From Rhodobium orientis (lineage in GTDB: Bacteria > Pseudomonadota > Alphaproteobacteria > Rhizobiales > Rhodobiaceae), in assembly GCF_003258835.1 (NCBI RefSeq), contig NZ_NPEV01000018.1:1-64000 (forward strand): a stretch of 64,000 nt of DNA, read 5' to 3'. The position numbers and the translations under genes are program-made. Shown piece after piece: positions 40,169 to 48,792 of the stretch (position 1 is its first letter; every line of letters begins with the position of its first letter). Below the pieces are notes generated by a model. That model did not search any database and was not told where the DNA came from. It was given only the letters and a program-made list of their open reading frames with translations.

Positions 40169-41715
40169 TAGGCGTGCTCCGTGTTGAGGAGCCGGATCGG
40201 CGTCAGGATGAGAATGTAAAGGTCGAACAGGAGCGACCAGTTCTCGATGTAATAGAGGTCATGCTCAACGCGCCGGCGGATCTTGTCCGACGTATCGGTC
40301 TCGCCGCGATAGCCGTTGATCTGCGCCCAGCCGGTGATGCCGGGCTTGACCCGGTGGCGGGCGTAGTAGCCGTCGACGACCGCCTCGTAGAGCCGGCCGG
40401 CGGCCTTGGCGGATGGCGCGTGCGGTCGCGGGCCGACGAGGGAGAGGTCGCCGCGGATGACGTTGAAGAGCTGCGGCAGCTCGTCGATCGAGGTCTTGCG
40501 GATGAAGCGGCCGACCTTGGTCACCCGCGGGTCGTCCTTGGTGACCAGCCTGTCGGCGCGGGCGTCCGTCATGCTCTGGTACATCGAGCGGAACTTGAAG
40601 ATCTCCACCGGCTCGTTGTTGAAGCCGTAGCGCTTCTGGCGAAAGATCACCGGCCCCTTGGTCTCGGCCCGGATGGCGATCGCCGTCGCCAGCATCACCG
40701 GCGACAGGCCGATGATGGCAAGGGTCGCAAAGACCAGGTCGAAGCAGCGCTTCAGGATCGAGTCCCAGTCGGCGATCGGCTTGTTGAAGACGTCGACGAA
40801 AGGCACGGCGCCGACATACTGGTAGGAGCGGCGGCGGAAGCGCAGCTTGTCGGTGTGTGCCGACAGGCAGATGTCGACCGGCAGCACCCACAGCTTCTTC
40901 AGCATCTCGCCGACCCGGCCTTCCGCCGTCAGCGGAATGGCGACGATCAGAAGGTCGATATTGGCCATGCGGGCGAAGGTGACGAGTTCAGCGATGGTGC
41001 CGAGTTTCGGATAGCCGGCGACCACGTCGGGCGAGCGCTCGTCGCTGCGGTCATCGAAGATGCCGCAGATGCGGATGTCGTTGTCCGGCTGGTTTTCCAG
41101 GGAGATGATCAGGTCTTCGGCGGTCTTGCCGCCGCCGACGATGACAGCCCGGCGTTCCAGCCGGCCCTCGCTGGTCCAGCCGCGCACGGCAACGGCGAGC
41201 GCGGTGCGGAACAGGGTGAAGAAGGTGAGGCCGCCAAGGTACCAGCCCATGAACCAGACGCGGGAAAACTCCTCGCCGACCTTGGCAAAGAACAGGATGG
41301 TGGCGAAGAATGCGAACACCATCGTCCAGGCGCCGAAGATGCGGCCGAGCTGGCTGATATAGGTGCGGAAGCTGGCGATGGTGTAGCCGTCGGAGCCCTG
41401 GATCAGCAGGATCGTCAACACCGAGCCTGCAAGCAGCGGATAGGCGTAGTGCCAGGCAAGGCCCTCGTCCGGATAGACGTACCAGAAGAAAACGCCGAAG
41501 CCGATCAGCGCCAGCATCGCGAATTCGATCAGCCGGGCCGCGCCGGCGATGATGGCGGGCGCGATCGTGCGCTGCTTGAACCGCTCGGCGACCTCGCGGG
41601 CGAGCGCGCCCAGTTCCGGTGCGGGCAGCGGCGTCCCGTCGACATCGACGAGGGTGCCGGTGGCGGCGAGTTTCGCGGCATCGCGAAACCTTAGCCTCGG
41701 ATCGAGTTCTGTCAT
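40165..41715 (-). CDS. undecaprenyl-phosphate sugar phosphotransferase (WcaJ/ExoY type)
   Basis: The 516-residue protein starts polysaccharide repeat synthesis by moving a sugar-1-phosphate to undecaprenyl phosphate. It has about four N-terminal membrane helices (near 65-190), a Rossmann-like CoA-binding-type domain (near 200-310), a further membrane helix in the segment [16 protein letters not shown] (near 320), and the catalytic domain with [15 protein letters not shown] and VGPRPHA. The C-terminus [14 protein letters not shown] is diagnostic. The ATG at 41715 follows GAGGTG. The sugar is probably glucose or galactose. Confidence 0.9.
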   Translation of the reverse strand: MTELDPRLRFRDAAKLAATGTLVDVDGTPLPAPELGALAREVAERFKQRTIAPAIIAGAARLIEFAMLALIGFGVFFWYVYPDEGLAWHYAYPLLAGSVLTILLIQGSDGYTIASFRTYISQLGRIFGAWTMVFAFFATILFFAKVGEEFSRVWFMGWYLGGLTFFTLFRTALAVAVRGWTSEGRLERRAVIVGGGKTAEDLIISLENQPDNDIRICGIFDDRSDERSPDVVAGYPKLGTIAELVTFARMANIDLLIVAIPLTAEGRVGEMLKKLWVLPVDICLSAHTDKLRFRRRSYQYVGAVPFVDVFNKPIADWDSILKRCFDLVFATLAIIGLSPVMLATAIAIRAETKGPVIFRQKRYGFNNEPVEIFKFRSMYQSMTDARADRLVTKDDPRVTKVGRFIRKTSIDELPQLFNVIRGDLSLVGPRPHAPSAKAAGRLYEAVVDGYYARHRVKPGITGWAQINGYRGETDTSDKIRRRVEHDLYYIENWSLLFDLYILILTPIRLLNTEHAY

Positions 41716-41771
41716 CGAACACCTCACTCGGACACGGGCGTCCGTACGCAACTTTTGGCCAATACTAGCCG

Positions 41772-42983
41772 TTACTGCCTAATAAACACTTGATCGTCGG
41801 AGCGCGCCGGCCGCCCGGCCGCGCGGCGTCCCGCCGGCTTTGCGGTCGCCAGCGTCTCGCGGTAGAAGGCCTCGATCTCTCCGGCCATGGCGGCGAGCGA
41901 GAAGGGCCGGCGCAAACGTTCGGCCCGCGCGTTCGCAGCGGATTGGAATCCGGCGCCGTCCTTCAGGAATGCGGCCATGTGGGCGGCAAGCGCCCGGTCG
42001 TCGTCGGGGGTGACCAGCAGCCTGCTTTCGGGCCCGAAGATCTCCGGAATGCCGCCGACGCGGGTGGTGATCAGCGGCCGGTGTGCGGCAATCGCCTCCA
42101 GCACGATATAGGGCAGGGACTCCGCCCGCGACGGGATGACGACGCAGCGCGCGAGCCGGAACGCCTCGCGCGCCGGCATCGGATCCTCGAACCTGACGAC
42201 GGCCTGAAGGCCGAGCTCGGTGACGAGCCGCTGATACGCCGGCTTGTCGTCGCCGGCCCCGACGATGACGCCGGTCGGGCTCGTCGGGCCGTTCTCGCGC
42301 AGGCGCGCCAGCGCGCGGATGAAGAGGTCCGGCCCCTTCAGGTCGCGCAGCGTGCCGATGAACAGGAAATCGTCGGCATCTTCGACCGGGACGACCGGCT
42401 CGAATTCCTCTGGCCTCAGGCCGTTGTGGACGACCTTCTGCGGCACGATCGGCGCGCCGACCTTTTCGCGGTAGGCGTCGGCCTCGAACCGGCTGACGAA
42501 GACGAGCCCGTCGGTGACGTGTTCCATCAGCCGCTCGGCGGTGAAATAGACCCGGCCCTGCAGGCTTCTGGCCTCGTAGTGGAGGCTGCCGCCGTGCGGA
42601 CAGTAGAAGCGCGCCATGCGGTGGCCGGTCATCCTCAGGATCGCGCCGATGATGCGGGCAAAGGCGCCGCCCTTGGCGCCATGGGCGTGCAGCACGTCCG
42701 GCGCCATGCGGCCGATTTCCCTGGCGACCCGCCAGCTCGACAGGATGTCGCGCGGCGAGACATGGCGGCGCATCGGGATGCGGGTGACACCGAGGGAAAG
42801 GTGCTCGCCGAGGGCGGCGATGCGCGCGTCCTCAAATGAGCCGCCGGTGGTCGAATCGCAGATCAGTCCGACCGCATGTCCGGCCGCCGCCTGCGCCGTC
42901 GCCAGGTCCGAAACGTGGCGAAAGACGCCGCCGACGGGCGCGCGGATGCAATGGACGATCCGGAGCTGTTCCTTGTCTTGCAT
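41772..42983 (-). CDS. glycosyltransferase family 4 protein
   Basis: A 403-residue GT-B glycosyltransferase. The N-terminal acceptor domain starts LRIVHCIRAPVGGVFRHV, and the C-terminal nucleotide-sugar domain contains FLFIGTLRDLKGPDLFI and the ESLPYIVLEAIAAHRPLITT motif with the GT4 glutamates. The tail is arginine-rich. The ATG at 42983 has GGAGG at 9 bases; an in-frame start at 43055 would include the intergenic palindrome's flank. It probably adds a sugar to the lipid-linked repeat begun by the downstream sugar transferase. Donor unknown. Confidence 0.88.
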   Translation of the reverse strand: MQDKEQLRIVHCIRAPVGGVFRHVSDLATAQAAAGHAVGLICDSTTGGSFEDARIAALGEHLSLGVTRIPMRRHVSPRDILSSWRVAREIGRMAPDVLHAHGAKGGAFARIIGAILRMTGHRMARFYCPHGGSLHYEARSLQGRVYFTAERLMEHVTDGLVFVSRFEADAYREKVGAPIVPQKVVHNGLRPEEFEPVVPVEDADDFLFIGTLRDLKGPDLFIRALARLRENGPTSPTGVIVGAGDDKPAYQRLVTELGLQAVVRFEDPMPAREAFRLARCVVIPSRAESLPYIVLEAIAAHRPLITTRVGGIPEIFGPESRLLVTPDDDRALAAHMAAFLKDGAGFQSAANARAERLRRPFSLAAMAGEIEAFYRETLATAKPAGRRAAGRPARSDDQVFIRQ

Positions 42984-43065
42984 GGTCTGCCGCCTCCCTC
43001 CGGCAAAACCGGACGGCGCCGCAAGGGGCGCCTTAGTTGAGAGGCACTCTAGCAAGAAGGGATGA

Positions 43066-43085
43066 GCGGCCGGTTAACCGGCCGC
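43066..43085. promoter_or_regulatory. uninterrupted 20-base palindrome
   Basis: GCGGCCGGTTAACCGGCCGC is a perfect, gap-free palindrome, 83 bases upstream of the glycosyltransferase start and 50 bases after the export gene stop. A strong candidate operator or cruciform; without a loop it makes a poor terminator. Its core GGTTAACC resembles words found at 43738 and 48842. Confidence 0.5.
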
Positions 43086-43135
43086 AAAAGCTACGGTGAA
43101 ATGGGCGCTGGCGGCGTATTTGTCAGTCGGCTCGC

Positions 43136-43699
43136 TCAGAACAGCCGCTCGCGGATATAGATGGTGTCGCCCGGCCGGATCGGGTCGGTGATCGGCACCC
43201 GGCCGGTCAGCACCTTGCCGTTGATCTGGCGGGTGATATCGACGCTCTTCTGGTAGCCGCGGGCGGAAAAGCCGCCGGCGATCGCCACCGCCGTCTGCGC
43301 CGTCAGGCCAGCCACATAGGGGTACTGACCGGGCGTGCGCACCTCGCCCATGATGAAGAACGGGCGGTACTGCTCGATCTCCACCGAGACGTCCGGATTG
43401 CGGATATACCCGGCCCGAAGCTTGGTGGCGATGGCCCTTTCGACGTCCGACGTCGTCTTGCCGCGGGCCGCCACCGCGCCGATCAGCGGCACGGAGATGT
43501 GGCCGGCCTGGTCGACCGTGTAGGTCGACGAGATGTCCGACTGCCCGAACACGACGAGGCGCAGCTTGTCGCCGCTGTCGAGCTGGTAGGGCTCGGTCAG
43601 CACCTGGTGAAAGGCGGTGGGCGGGCGGCGATAGCCGGTGCAGGACACCACCAGCGCCGCAAGACCTGCGATCAGAATGAGACGAAGTACACGCGTCAT
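43136..43699 (-). CDS. polysaccharide export outer-membrane lipoprotein (Wza/OPX family)
   Basis: The 187-residue precursor has a lipobox LVVSC (C20) and a Poly_export domain (near 35-115, QLDSGDKLRLVVFGQ) followed by one SLBB domain (near 118-175, FIMGEVRTPGQYPYVAG). It forms the outer-membrane channel or periplasmic adaptor for polysaccharide export. It is shorter than E. coli Wza and lacks an obvious C-terminal amphipathic barrel helix, like many rhizobial ExoF/OPX-type proteins. It is divergent from the Wzc-like gene at 43903, its likely partner. No second export protein is in the window. Confidence 0.9.
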   Translation of the reverse strand: MTRVLRLILIAGLAALVVSCTGYRRPPTAFHQVLTEPYQLDSGDKLRLVVFGQSDISSTYTVDQAGHISVPLIGAVAARGKTTSDVERAIATKLRAGYIRNPDVSVEIEQYRPFFIMGEVRTPGQYPYVAGLTAQTAVAIAGGFSARGYQKSVDITRQINGKVLTGRVPITDPIRPGDTIYIRERLF

Positions 43700-43735
43700 G
43701 GGAGACCCCTGTTCCTCGTTCCTTTATTGGCTTTC

Positions 43736-43743
43736 ATGGTTAA
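43736..43743 (-). promoter_or_regulatory. candidate CtrA half-site upstream of the export gene
   Basis: The minus strand reads TTAACCAT, an exact CtrA octamer, 36 bases before the export gene start in the divergent control region. The surrounding 203 bases (43700-43902) contain no gene and must hold promoters for both genes; TTAACCGG also occurs at 43842-43849. Confidence 0.35.
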
Positions 43744-43902
43744 CGGAGCGTGAAGAGCGGCGGCCTTTATACGGCGCAGTTGGCAAGACCTGGGAATACC
43801 GGCATTCGTGTGGGAAGAAAATGGATACAACCGGGCGCCGATTAACCGGTTGCTTACCTTAACAAGAGAATACTGGCCCCAGTTTCCTCGGAGTCAGTAG
43901 CC

Positions 43903-46074
43903 ATGAAGAACGTCGAGAATCCCTACGGTGACGACGTCGCCATCGATATCAGGGGGCTTGCCGCCGCCGTCTGGCGCGCAAAGCGCTGGATCCTGCCGGC
44001 GACCGTTGCTGTCGCCGTCGTCACGGCTGTCGTGCTGTCTCTGATTACGCCGCGCTATCTCGGCCAGTCGAAGATCCTGATCGAGGCCACCAAGTCCGTT
44101 CTCGCCGACGCCGACGAAAAGCCGCAGGAAGCCGAACGCGCGCTGCTCGACCCGGAAGGGGTGACGAGCCAGGTGCAGCTCCTGATCTCGCGCGATCTCG
44201 CCCGCCGCGTCGCCAAGAAGCTGGAGCTGGCCGAACGCGCCGAGTTCAACCCCGCCGGCAAGGGCGGCGGCACGCTCGTCGGCGATCTCATGGTGCTGTT
44301 CGGGCTTGCCCGCGATCCGCTGCGGGTGTCGCCCGAGGAGCGCGTGCTGGAGGCCTATTACGAACGCCTCAAGGTCTACAACATCGAGAATTCCCGCGTC
44401 ATCGCGGTGGAGTTCTCCTCTATCGACCCGGCGCTCGCCGCAAGGGGCGCCAACACCATCGTCGACGAGTACATGGCCCTGCAGTCGGCCGCCAAGCGCT
44501 CCAAGACGGTCGACATGGCGGAAATCCTGGAGCCGGAGATCGCCAAGCTGCGCGACGAGGTCAGCGCGGCGGAACGCCGGGTGGAGGATTTCCGCTCCAG
44601 CAACGATCTCCTCATCGGCAACAACAATTTGACGCTGACCCAGCAGCAGCTCGGCGAATTGACGACCCAACTCGCCAGCGCCCGCAGCGCCCAGAGCGAG
44701 GCCGAGACGAAGGCCCGGCTGGTCCGCAACCTGATTTCCAGCGATTCCCTCGACAGCTCCACCGACGTCCTGAATTCGCGGCTGATCCAGCGCCTGCGCG
44801 AGCGCCAGGTGACGCTGAAGGCCCAGCTCGCCGAGCTGTCGACGACGCTCCTGCCGAACCATCCGCGCATCAAGGCGCTGAAGTCGCAGATTGCCGACTT
44901 CAACAGCCAGGTCCGCGGCGAGGCCCGCAAGGTGCTGCGCGGGCTTGAGAACGACGCCGAGATCGCCGCGGAACGCGTGCGCTCGCTGCAGAGCAGTATC
45001 AACGAATTGAAGGCCAAGACCGCCAACACCAATAACGAGCAGGTGCGGCTGCGCGAACTGCAGCGCGATGCCGAGGCCAAGAGCCGGCGACTGACGACCC
45101 TGCTCGGGCGTTACCGCGAGGCCGATGCCGGCCGCAACGCCCGCACCCTGCCGGTCGATGCCAGGGTGATCTCGCGCGCCACGGTGCCGCCCAAGCCCTA
45201 CTGGCCGAAGATCGTGCCGATCACGGTCATCGTCACCATCGCCGCCCTGCTGGTCTTCATCGGCATCGTCGTCATCACCGAATTCCTCTCCGGCAAGGCC
45301 CTGCGCCCGGTGCCGGTTGCCGCGGAGGACGAACCCGAGGCGCCGGAAGCCCCCGAGGCGGTCGGCCGGATCCCGGAAGAGGACCTGATCCGCTGGGACG
45401 ATTCCGGAAATCTGCATCGGGTCATGCCGAGCGAGCCGGCACACGCGGCCGAGCGCTCGCGCATCGAATCGGCCCGCGAGGTCTGGCGTCGCATCGCCCC
45501 CGGCAGCGACGGCAAGCGCCACCTGGTGGTCGCCGGCGCAGAGCCGGGCACGGCCACCCGCATCGCCGCCATGGCGCTTGCCCGCACCGCCTCGGCCGAC
45601 GACAACGTCCGCGTCGTCATGCTCGACCTTTCCAATGAAATCCACGCGGGCGACGGCATCACGGAAATGCCGCTCGCCGGCCTCACCGACCTTCTCGACC
45701 GCGGCGTCTCCTTTGCGCAGGTTCTGTTCCGCGACCGCCGCTCCCGCGCCCATGTGGTGCCGCGCGGCCGCCGTCCGCTGACCGAGGCCGATCTGGCGGG
45801 CGAGCGGTTCCAGACCGTGATGGAGGCGTTAGAGTTCACCTATGACGCCGTCATCATCGACGTCGGCCCGCTGACGTTCGGGCGCCACATCGCTGAGTTC
45901 CTCCTGCGCGCCGACCATGTCGTGCTGGCGACGTCCGGCAAGACCGGCGATCCTACGGCGGCCTATGCCTACGAAATCCTGTCGCGCAACGGCATCGAGG
46001 AGATCTCCGTCGTCTCGACCGCCGAGATGGGCGATCCGATCGTCGCCGCCGACCTCACCGGCGCTGCCGCCTAG
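43903..46074 (+). CDS. Wzc/GumC-like polysaccharide chain-length protein with degenerate ATPase domain
   Basis: A 723-residue inner-membrane protein with a membrane helix at 29-51, a large periplasmic Wzz and coiled-coil region (to about 430), a second helix near 434-456, and a cytoplasmic P-loop-like domain. The ATPase part is altered: where Walker A should be it reads VVAGAEPGTATRIAAM (near 541-556), with no lysine, and the C-terminus lacks a tyrosine cluster. So tyrosine kinase activity is unlikely, although VVMLDL retains a Walker A'-like strand. It is divergent from the export gene, its probable partner. A second, intact copy lies at 52161. Confidence 0.85.
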   Translation: MKNVENPYGDDVAIDIRGLAAAVWRAKRWILPATVAVAVVTAVVLSLITPRYLGQSKILIEATKSVLADADEKPQEAERALLDPEGVTSQVQLLISRDLARRVAKKLELAERAEFNPAGKGGGTLVGDLMVLFGLARDPLRVSPEERVLEAYYERLKVYNIENSRVIAVEFSSIDPALAARGANTIVDEYMALQSAAKRSKTVDMAEILEPEIAKLRDEVSAAERRVEDFRSSNDLLIGNNNLTLTQQQLGELTTQLASARSAQSEAETKARLVRNLISSDSLDSSTDVLNSRLIQRLRERQVTLKAQLAELSTTLLPNHPRIKALKSQIADFNSQVRGEARKVLRGLENDAEIAAERVRSLQSSINELKAKTANTNNEQVRLRELQRDAEAKSRRLTTLLGRYREADAGRNARTLPVDARVISRATVPPKPYWPKIVPITVIVTIAALLVFIGIVVITEFLSGKALRPVPVAAEDEPEAPEAPEAVGRIPEEDLIRWDDSGNLHRVMPSEPAHAAERSRIESAREVWRRIAPGSDGKRHLVVAGAEPGTATRIAAMALARTASADDNVRVVMLDLSNEIHAGDGITEMPLAGLTDLLDRGVSFAQVLFRDRRSRAHVVPRGRRPLTEADLAGERFQTVMEALEFTYDAVIIDVGPLTFGRHIAEFLLRADHVVLATSGKTGDPTAAYAYEILSRNGIEEISVVSTAEMGDPIVAADLTGAAA

Positions 46075-46083
46075 AGCGCTTTC

Positions 46084-46178
46084 CCAAAAAGTTGACAGAC
46101 TTTTTGGATAAGAAATCGCGTGAAAATAATGGCCTAAAGCACGTTGCGTTTTTCAGGTAAAACGCAACGTGCTTTAGG
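46084..46178. repeat. twin palindrome in the Wzc - Tat-protein gap
   Basis: CCAAAAAGT (46084-46092) pairs with ACTTTTTGG (46099-46107). Then a 20-base arm beginning CCTAAAGCACG (46133-46152) pairs perfectly with its complement (46159-46178) around a 6-base loop TCAGGT. Similar twin hairpins occur as dispersed intergenic repeats in rhizobial genomes, from memory. Either hairpin could also stop transcription from the upstream gene. It ends 15 bases before a sigma-54-like promoter. Confidence 0.75.
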
Positions 46179-46192
46179 CATCCGGACAATTC

Positions 46193-46208
46193 TGGCAGGC
46201 GACTTGCA
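46193..46208 (+). promoter_or_regulatory. sigma-54-type promoter P1
   Basis: TGGCAG-GCGAC-TTGCA matches the RpoN -24/-12 pattern TGGCAC-N5-TTGCA except one base, with the invariant GG and GC correctly spaced. Transcription would start near 46218, 24 bases before the ATG at 46242. Confidence 0.55.
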
Positions 46209-46241
46209 TTCCGGGCCTTGCGACATGTTCGAAGGCCCGGA

Positions 46242-47492
46242 ATGACCCTGATCACCCGCAGACACCTCTTGAGAAGCGCCGCGGCCGCAGCCGTGCTGCC
46301 GTCGGCGGTGCCCGCTCGGGCAGCAAGGAAGGCCGTCTGCGGCATCGATCTTTCGCGCGCCGCCTTCAACAGTGTGTCCGACTGGGACAGCGTCTTTGAG
46401 GCGCGCTGGGGTCCGCTCGGGACCATCGGGAAGAGTCGCATCCTGGAATGGATCGGCGCCAGAGACGGCGTCTATGACGACAGGGACGGCGTCCTGGCCT
46501 GGATTCTCGGCTACTGGGTCCGTGCCTTTGTGACCATGGCGGACCTTACCGGCGCGCCGCGCCACATGGACGCCGCCGCCTCGCTCATCGCCTTCATCCT
46601 CGATCATACCGATGCACGGCGCGTTGCCCGCGGCGAGATCGTCGAGAATTATGCCCGCGACCCGCTCTATTTTCGCGGCACGGGTGAGGGCGGGCCGTTC
46701 TGGAAGCGCGGCGACGATGCCATTGTGCTGAACACCGGTCACATCGCCAACCCCATCCTGCGCTTTGCCGACCTTGTTTTCCGCGACGCGGATCGCTTCG
46801 GCGCATACATGCCGGAGGCGGTGCGGACCTTCACCGAGGCCCGCATCGCCGTCGATGCCTTCGACAATGACTGGCAGGTGGTCGGCGACAAGGGCAGCTA
46901 CCACTACCGGGATAGCCAGGGATCGGGCCAGCTCGGCACGACGCGGACGGCCTTCAACCAGTCGGCCACCATGATGACGGCTGAGATCCTCCTAGACCGC
47001 TGGCGTCCGAACGCAGGTCGCGTCGACAAGATCGGGCGCCTCGTCCGCTACTGGCTGGAGGACTTCGCGGATTTCCGGCCGGACGGCACGGTGTCCTGGC
47101 CATACATGATCCATCCGACGCTCGGTGTGACGGAAGACGTCGGCCACGCCTCCATTGACGTTGATTTTCTGGTTGCGGCCTTTGATACCGGCCGCACGGA
47201 CCTCACCGAAGAGCACATGGCCACGCTCGCCAGAACCTTTCTGGAAAAAATCTATGACGGGCGAGGCGGGCTCAACCGCTTCGTCGACGGCACCACGGAG
47301 CCGGGCTTCGGGGAACACTGGAACGCGGCCATCGGGTTTCTGGAACTCGCCCGGTTCGCGCCGCGCGTTGCCGACGTCGCGCTCAACGTTTTCAATGCGA
47401 AATATCCACCCGACGCGCCGGACGGCATCCTCTGGGCGCGGCCGATGCTCGGCTGGGCAACATTGCTGAAGGCCGCGGCGACGCCGTGCTGA
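46242..47492 (+). CDS. Tat-exported protein of unknown function in the polysaccharide locus
   Basis: The 416-residue precursor has a signal peptide with a twin arginine (TRRHLLRSAAAAAVLPSA) and probable cleavage near ARA-AR (29-32). The mature part is rich in tryptophan, tyrosine and histidine and is largely helical, which could fit an alpha/alpha-toroid carbohydrate-active fold such as a polysaccharide lyase, hydrolase or epimerase, but no family motif is clear. Notable segments are ENYARDPLYFRG, DNDWQVVGDKGSYHYRD, VSWPYMIHPTLGVTEDVGHASIDVDF and GFGEHWNAAIGF. The ATG at 46242 has AAGG upstream. It has its own sigma-54-type promoter. Confidence 0.7.
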   Translation: MTLITRRHLLRSAAAAAVLPSAVPARAARKAVCGIDLSRAAFNSVSDWDSVFEARWGPLGTIGKSRILEWIGARDGVYDDRDGVLAWILGYWVRAFVTMADLTGAPRHMDAAASLIAFILDHTDARRVARGEIVENYARDPLYFRGTGEGGPFWKRGDDAIVLNTGHIANPILRFADLVFRDADRFGAYMPEAVRTFTEARIAVDAFDNDWQVVGDKGSYHYRDSQGSGQLGTTRTAFNQSATMMTAEILLDRWRPNAGRVDKIGRLVRYWLEDFADFRPDGTVSWPYMIHPTLGVTEDVGHASIDVDFLVAAFDTGRTDLTEEHMATLARTFLEKIYDGRGGLNRFVDGTTEPGFGEHWNAAIGFLELARFAPRVADVALNVFNAKYPPDAPDGILWARPMLGWATLLKAAATPC

Positions 47493-47512
47493 GGCGCACA
47501 TTCGTGCATTTC

Positions 47513-47528
47513 TGGCACAGTACTTGCT
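47513..47528 (+). promoter_or_regulatory. sigma-54-type promoter P2, exact core
   Basis: TGGCAC-AGTAC-TTGCT is a full match to the RpoN consensus TGGCAC-N5-TTGCW. Start of transcription is expected near 47539, 41 bases before the ATG at 47580. It lies in the 87-base gap after the Tat-exported protein gene. Confidence 0.75.
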
Positions 47529-47579
47529 GTCTTCGCGCGATAATCATTGTTGGAAGCCGGACGGCGGGAGACGCTTCAA

Positions 47580-48296
47580 ATGGAGACATCGATCGGAGCA
47601 CAGGGCGGTCGATCGCTGGCAAAAACTGTCCCAGGCCTGGTCATCGGACTTCTCAAGCGCACGGGGCTGCCGCGACTGGCGACGCGGTCCTTCGACGTTC
47701 TGGTCAGTCCCGCCCTGACGCGCTGGCGGCTGGCGCGGCTGCCCGCGCATCGGCCGCTGAAGATCGTCATCGGCGCCGGCGGCCTTCGCCTGCCGGGGTG
47801 GATTTCGACGTCCGAGACCGTCCTCAATCTTCTGAAGGCCGAGGACTGGGGTCGCCGTTTCAGCGCCCGCAAAATCGATGCGATCCTCGCCGAACACGTC
47901 TGGGAGCACCTGACACCGGATGAAGGACGTCGGGCCGCGCGGATCTGTTTTGAGCACATGGCCCCCGGCGGCCATCTCCGCATTGCCGTACCGGACGGAT
48001 GTCATCCCGATCCGGCCTATATCGACAAGGTGAAGGTCGGCGGCACAGGTCCGGCGGCCGACGACCACAAGGTGCTCTTCACCCACCGCTCGCTGACGGC
48101 ACTCCTGGAAGAGGCCGGCTTCGAGGTGCGGCTCCTGGAATATCACGACGCCGCCGGCACCTTCCACGCGGCCGACTGGTCGCCGGAGGACGGCATGGTG
48201 TTCCGCTCGGCCCGGTTCGATGCCCGCAACAGGTGCGGCCGGCTCGTCTATACCTCGATCATCGTCGATGCGGTGAAGCCGGTAACTGCGAGCTGA
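47580..48296 (+). CDS. SAM-dependent methyltransferase-like protein
   Basis: The 238-residue protein has the late part of a class I methyltransferase: EHVWEHLTPDEGRRAA, MAPGGHLRIAVPDG (near 134-147) and a C-terminal EEAGFEVRLLEY. The glycine-rich SAM loop is short and unusual (IVIGAGGLRLPGW near 63-75), and the acidic SAM-ribose ligand after it is not obvious. Homologues occur in polysaccharide loci and may methylate sugars. The ATG at 47580 follows GGGAG. It is preceded by an exact sigma-54-type core and is convergent with a NUDIX gene. Confidence 0.75.
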   Translation: METSIGAQGGRSLAKTVPGLVIGLLKRTGLPRLATRSFDVLVSPALTRWRLARLPAHRPLKIVIGAGGLRLPGWISTSETVLNLLKAEDWGRRFSARKIDAILAEHVWEHLTPDEGRRAARICFEHMAPGGHLRIAVPDGCHPDPAYIDKVKVGGTGPAADDHKVLFTHRSLTALLEEAGFEVRLLEYHDAAGTFHAADWSPEDGMVFRSARFDARNRCGRLVYTSIIVDAVKPVTAS

Positions 48297-48306
48297 GCTT
48301 CGGCTC

Positions 48307-48792
48307 TTACCAGATCGCGGCCGGCGGCTGAACGCCGGCGATCTCGTCAAGGCGCCTGCGTGTCGCCGGCGAGGTCTCGGCCGGCAGGGCGTCGACCGGG
48401 AACCAGCCGTGCTCGGCGATTTCCGCATTGGGCACCGGCGCCTCCGGCTGCTCCCACTGACGGGCGACGAACAGCACCACATGGTCGCGGCGGTAGATGC
48501 GCTTGTTGTGGTAGACGGCGAAGAGCTGCGGTTCGCCGAGGAGCCGGATATTGCCTTCCTCGCGCAGTTCCTTGTCGAGCGCCTGGCGCACCGTCTCGCC
48601 GAGATCGACGCCGCCGCCGGGCAGGTGCCAGCCCGGCACATAGGTATGGCGGACGAGGAACACCCGGCCGTCGCCATCGAAGACGGCGCCGCGCACGCCG
48701 AGCGTCATCCCCCGCGAAACGAGCCAGTATCGCTTGAGGAACGGCCGGATCCACGGCCCGAGCCGGGGCAGAATATCGTCTTGAAAGCGCAC
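48307..48792 (-). CDS. NUDIX hydrolase
   Basis: A 161-residue protein with the NUDIX box at 60-82. It reads GGVDLGETVRQALDKELREEGN when started at 60, so the consensus arginine of REUxEE is K74 and the final glycine position is N81; the metal-binding glutamates E75, E78 and E79 remain. Homologues in polysaccharide loci resemble GDP-mannose or other nucleotide-sugar hydrolases, but the substrate cannot be assigned. It is the only minus-strand gene among its neighbours. Confidence 0.85.
   Translation of the reverse strand: MRFQDDILPRLGPWIRPFLKRYWLVSRGMTLGVRGAVFDGDGRVFLVRHTYVPGWHLPGGGVDLGETVRQALDKELREEGNIRLLGEPQLFAVYHNKRIYRRDHVVLFVARQWEQPEAPVPNAEIAEHGWFPVDALPAETSPATRRRLDEIAGVQPPAAIW

Noticed and set aside
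43842-43863. TTAA...TTAAC as a full CtrA site
   Set aside because: The two halves are 13 bases apart instead of 7.
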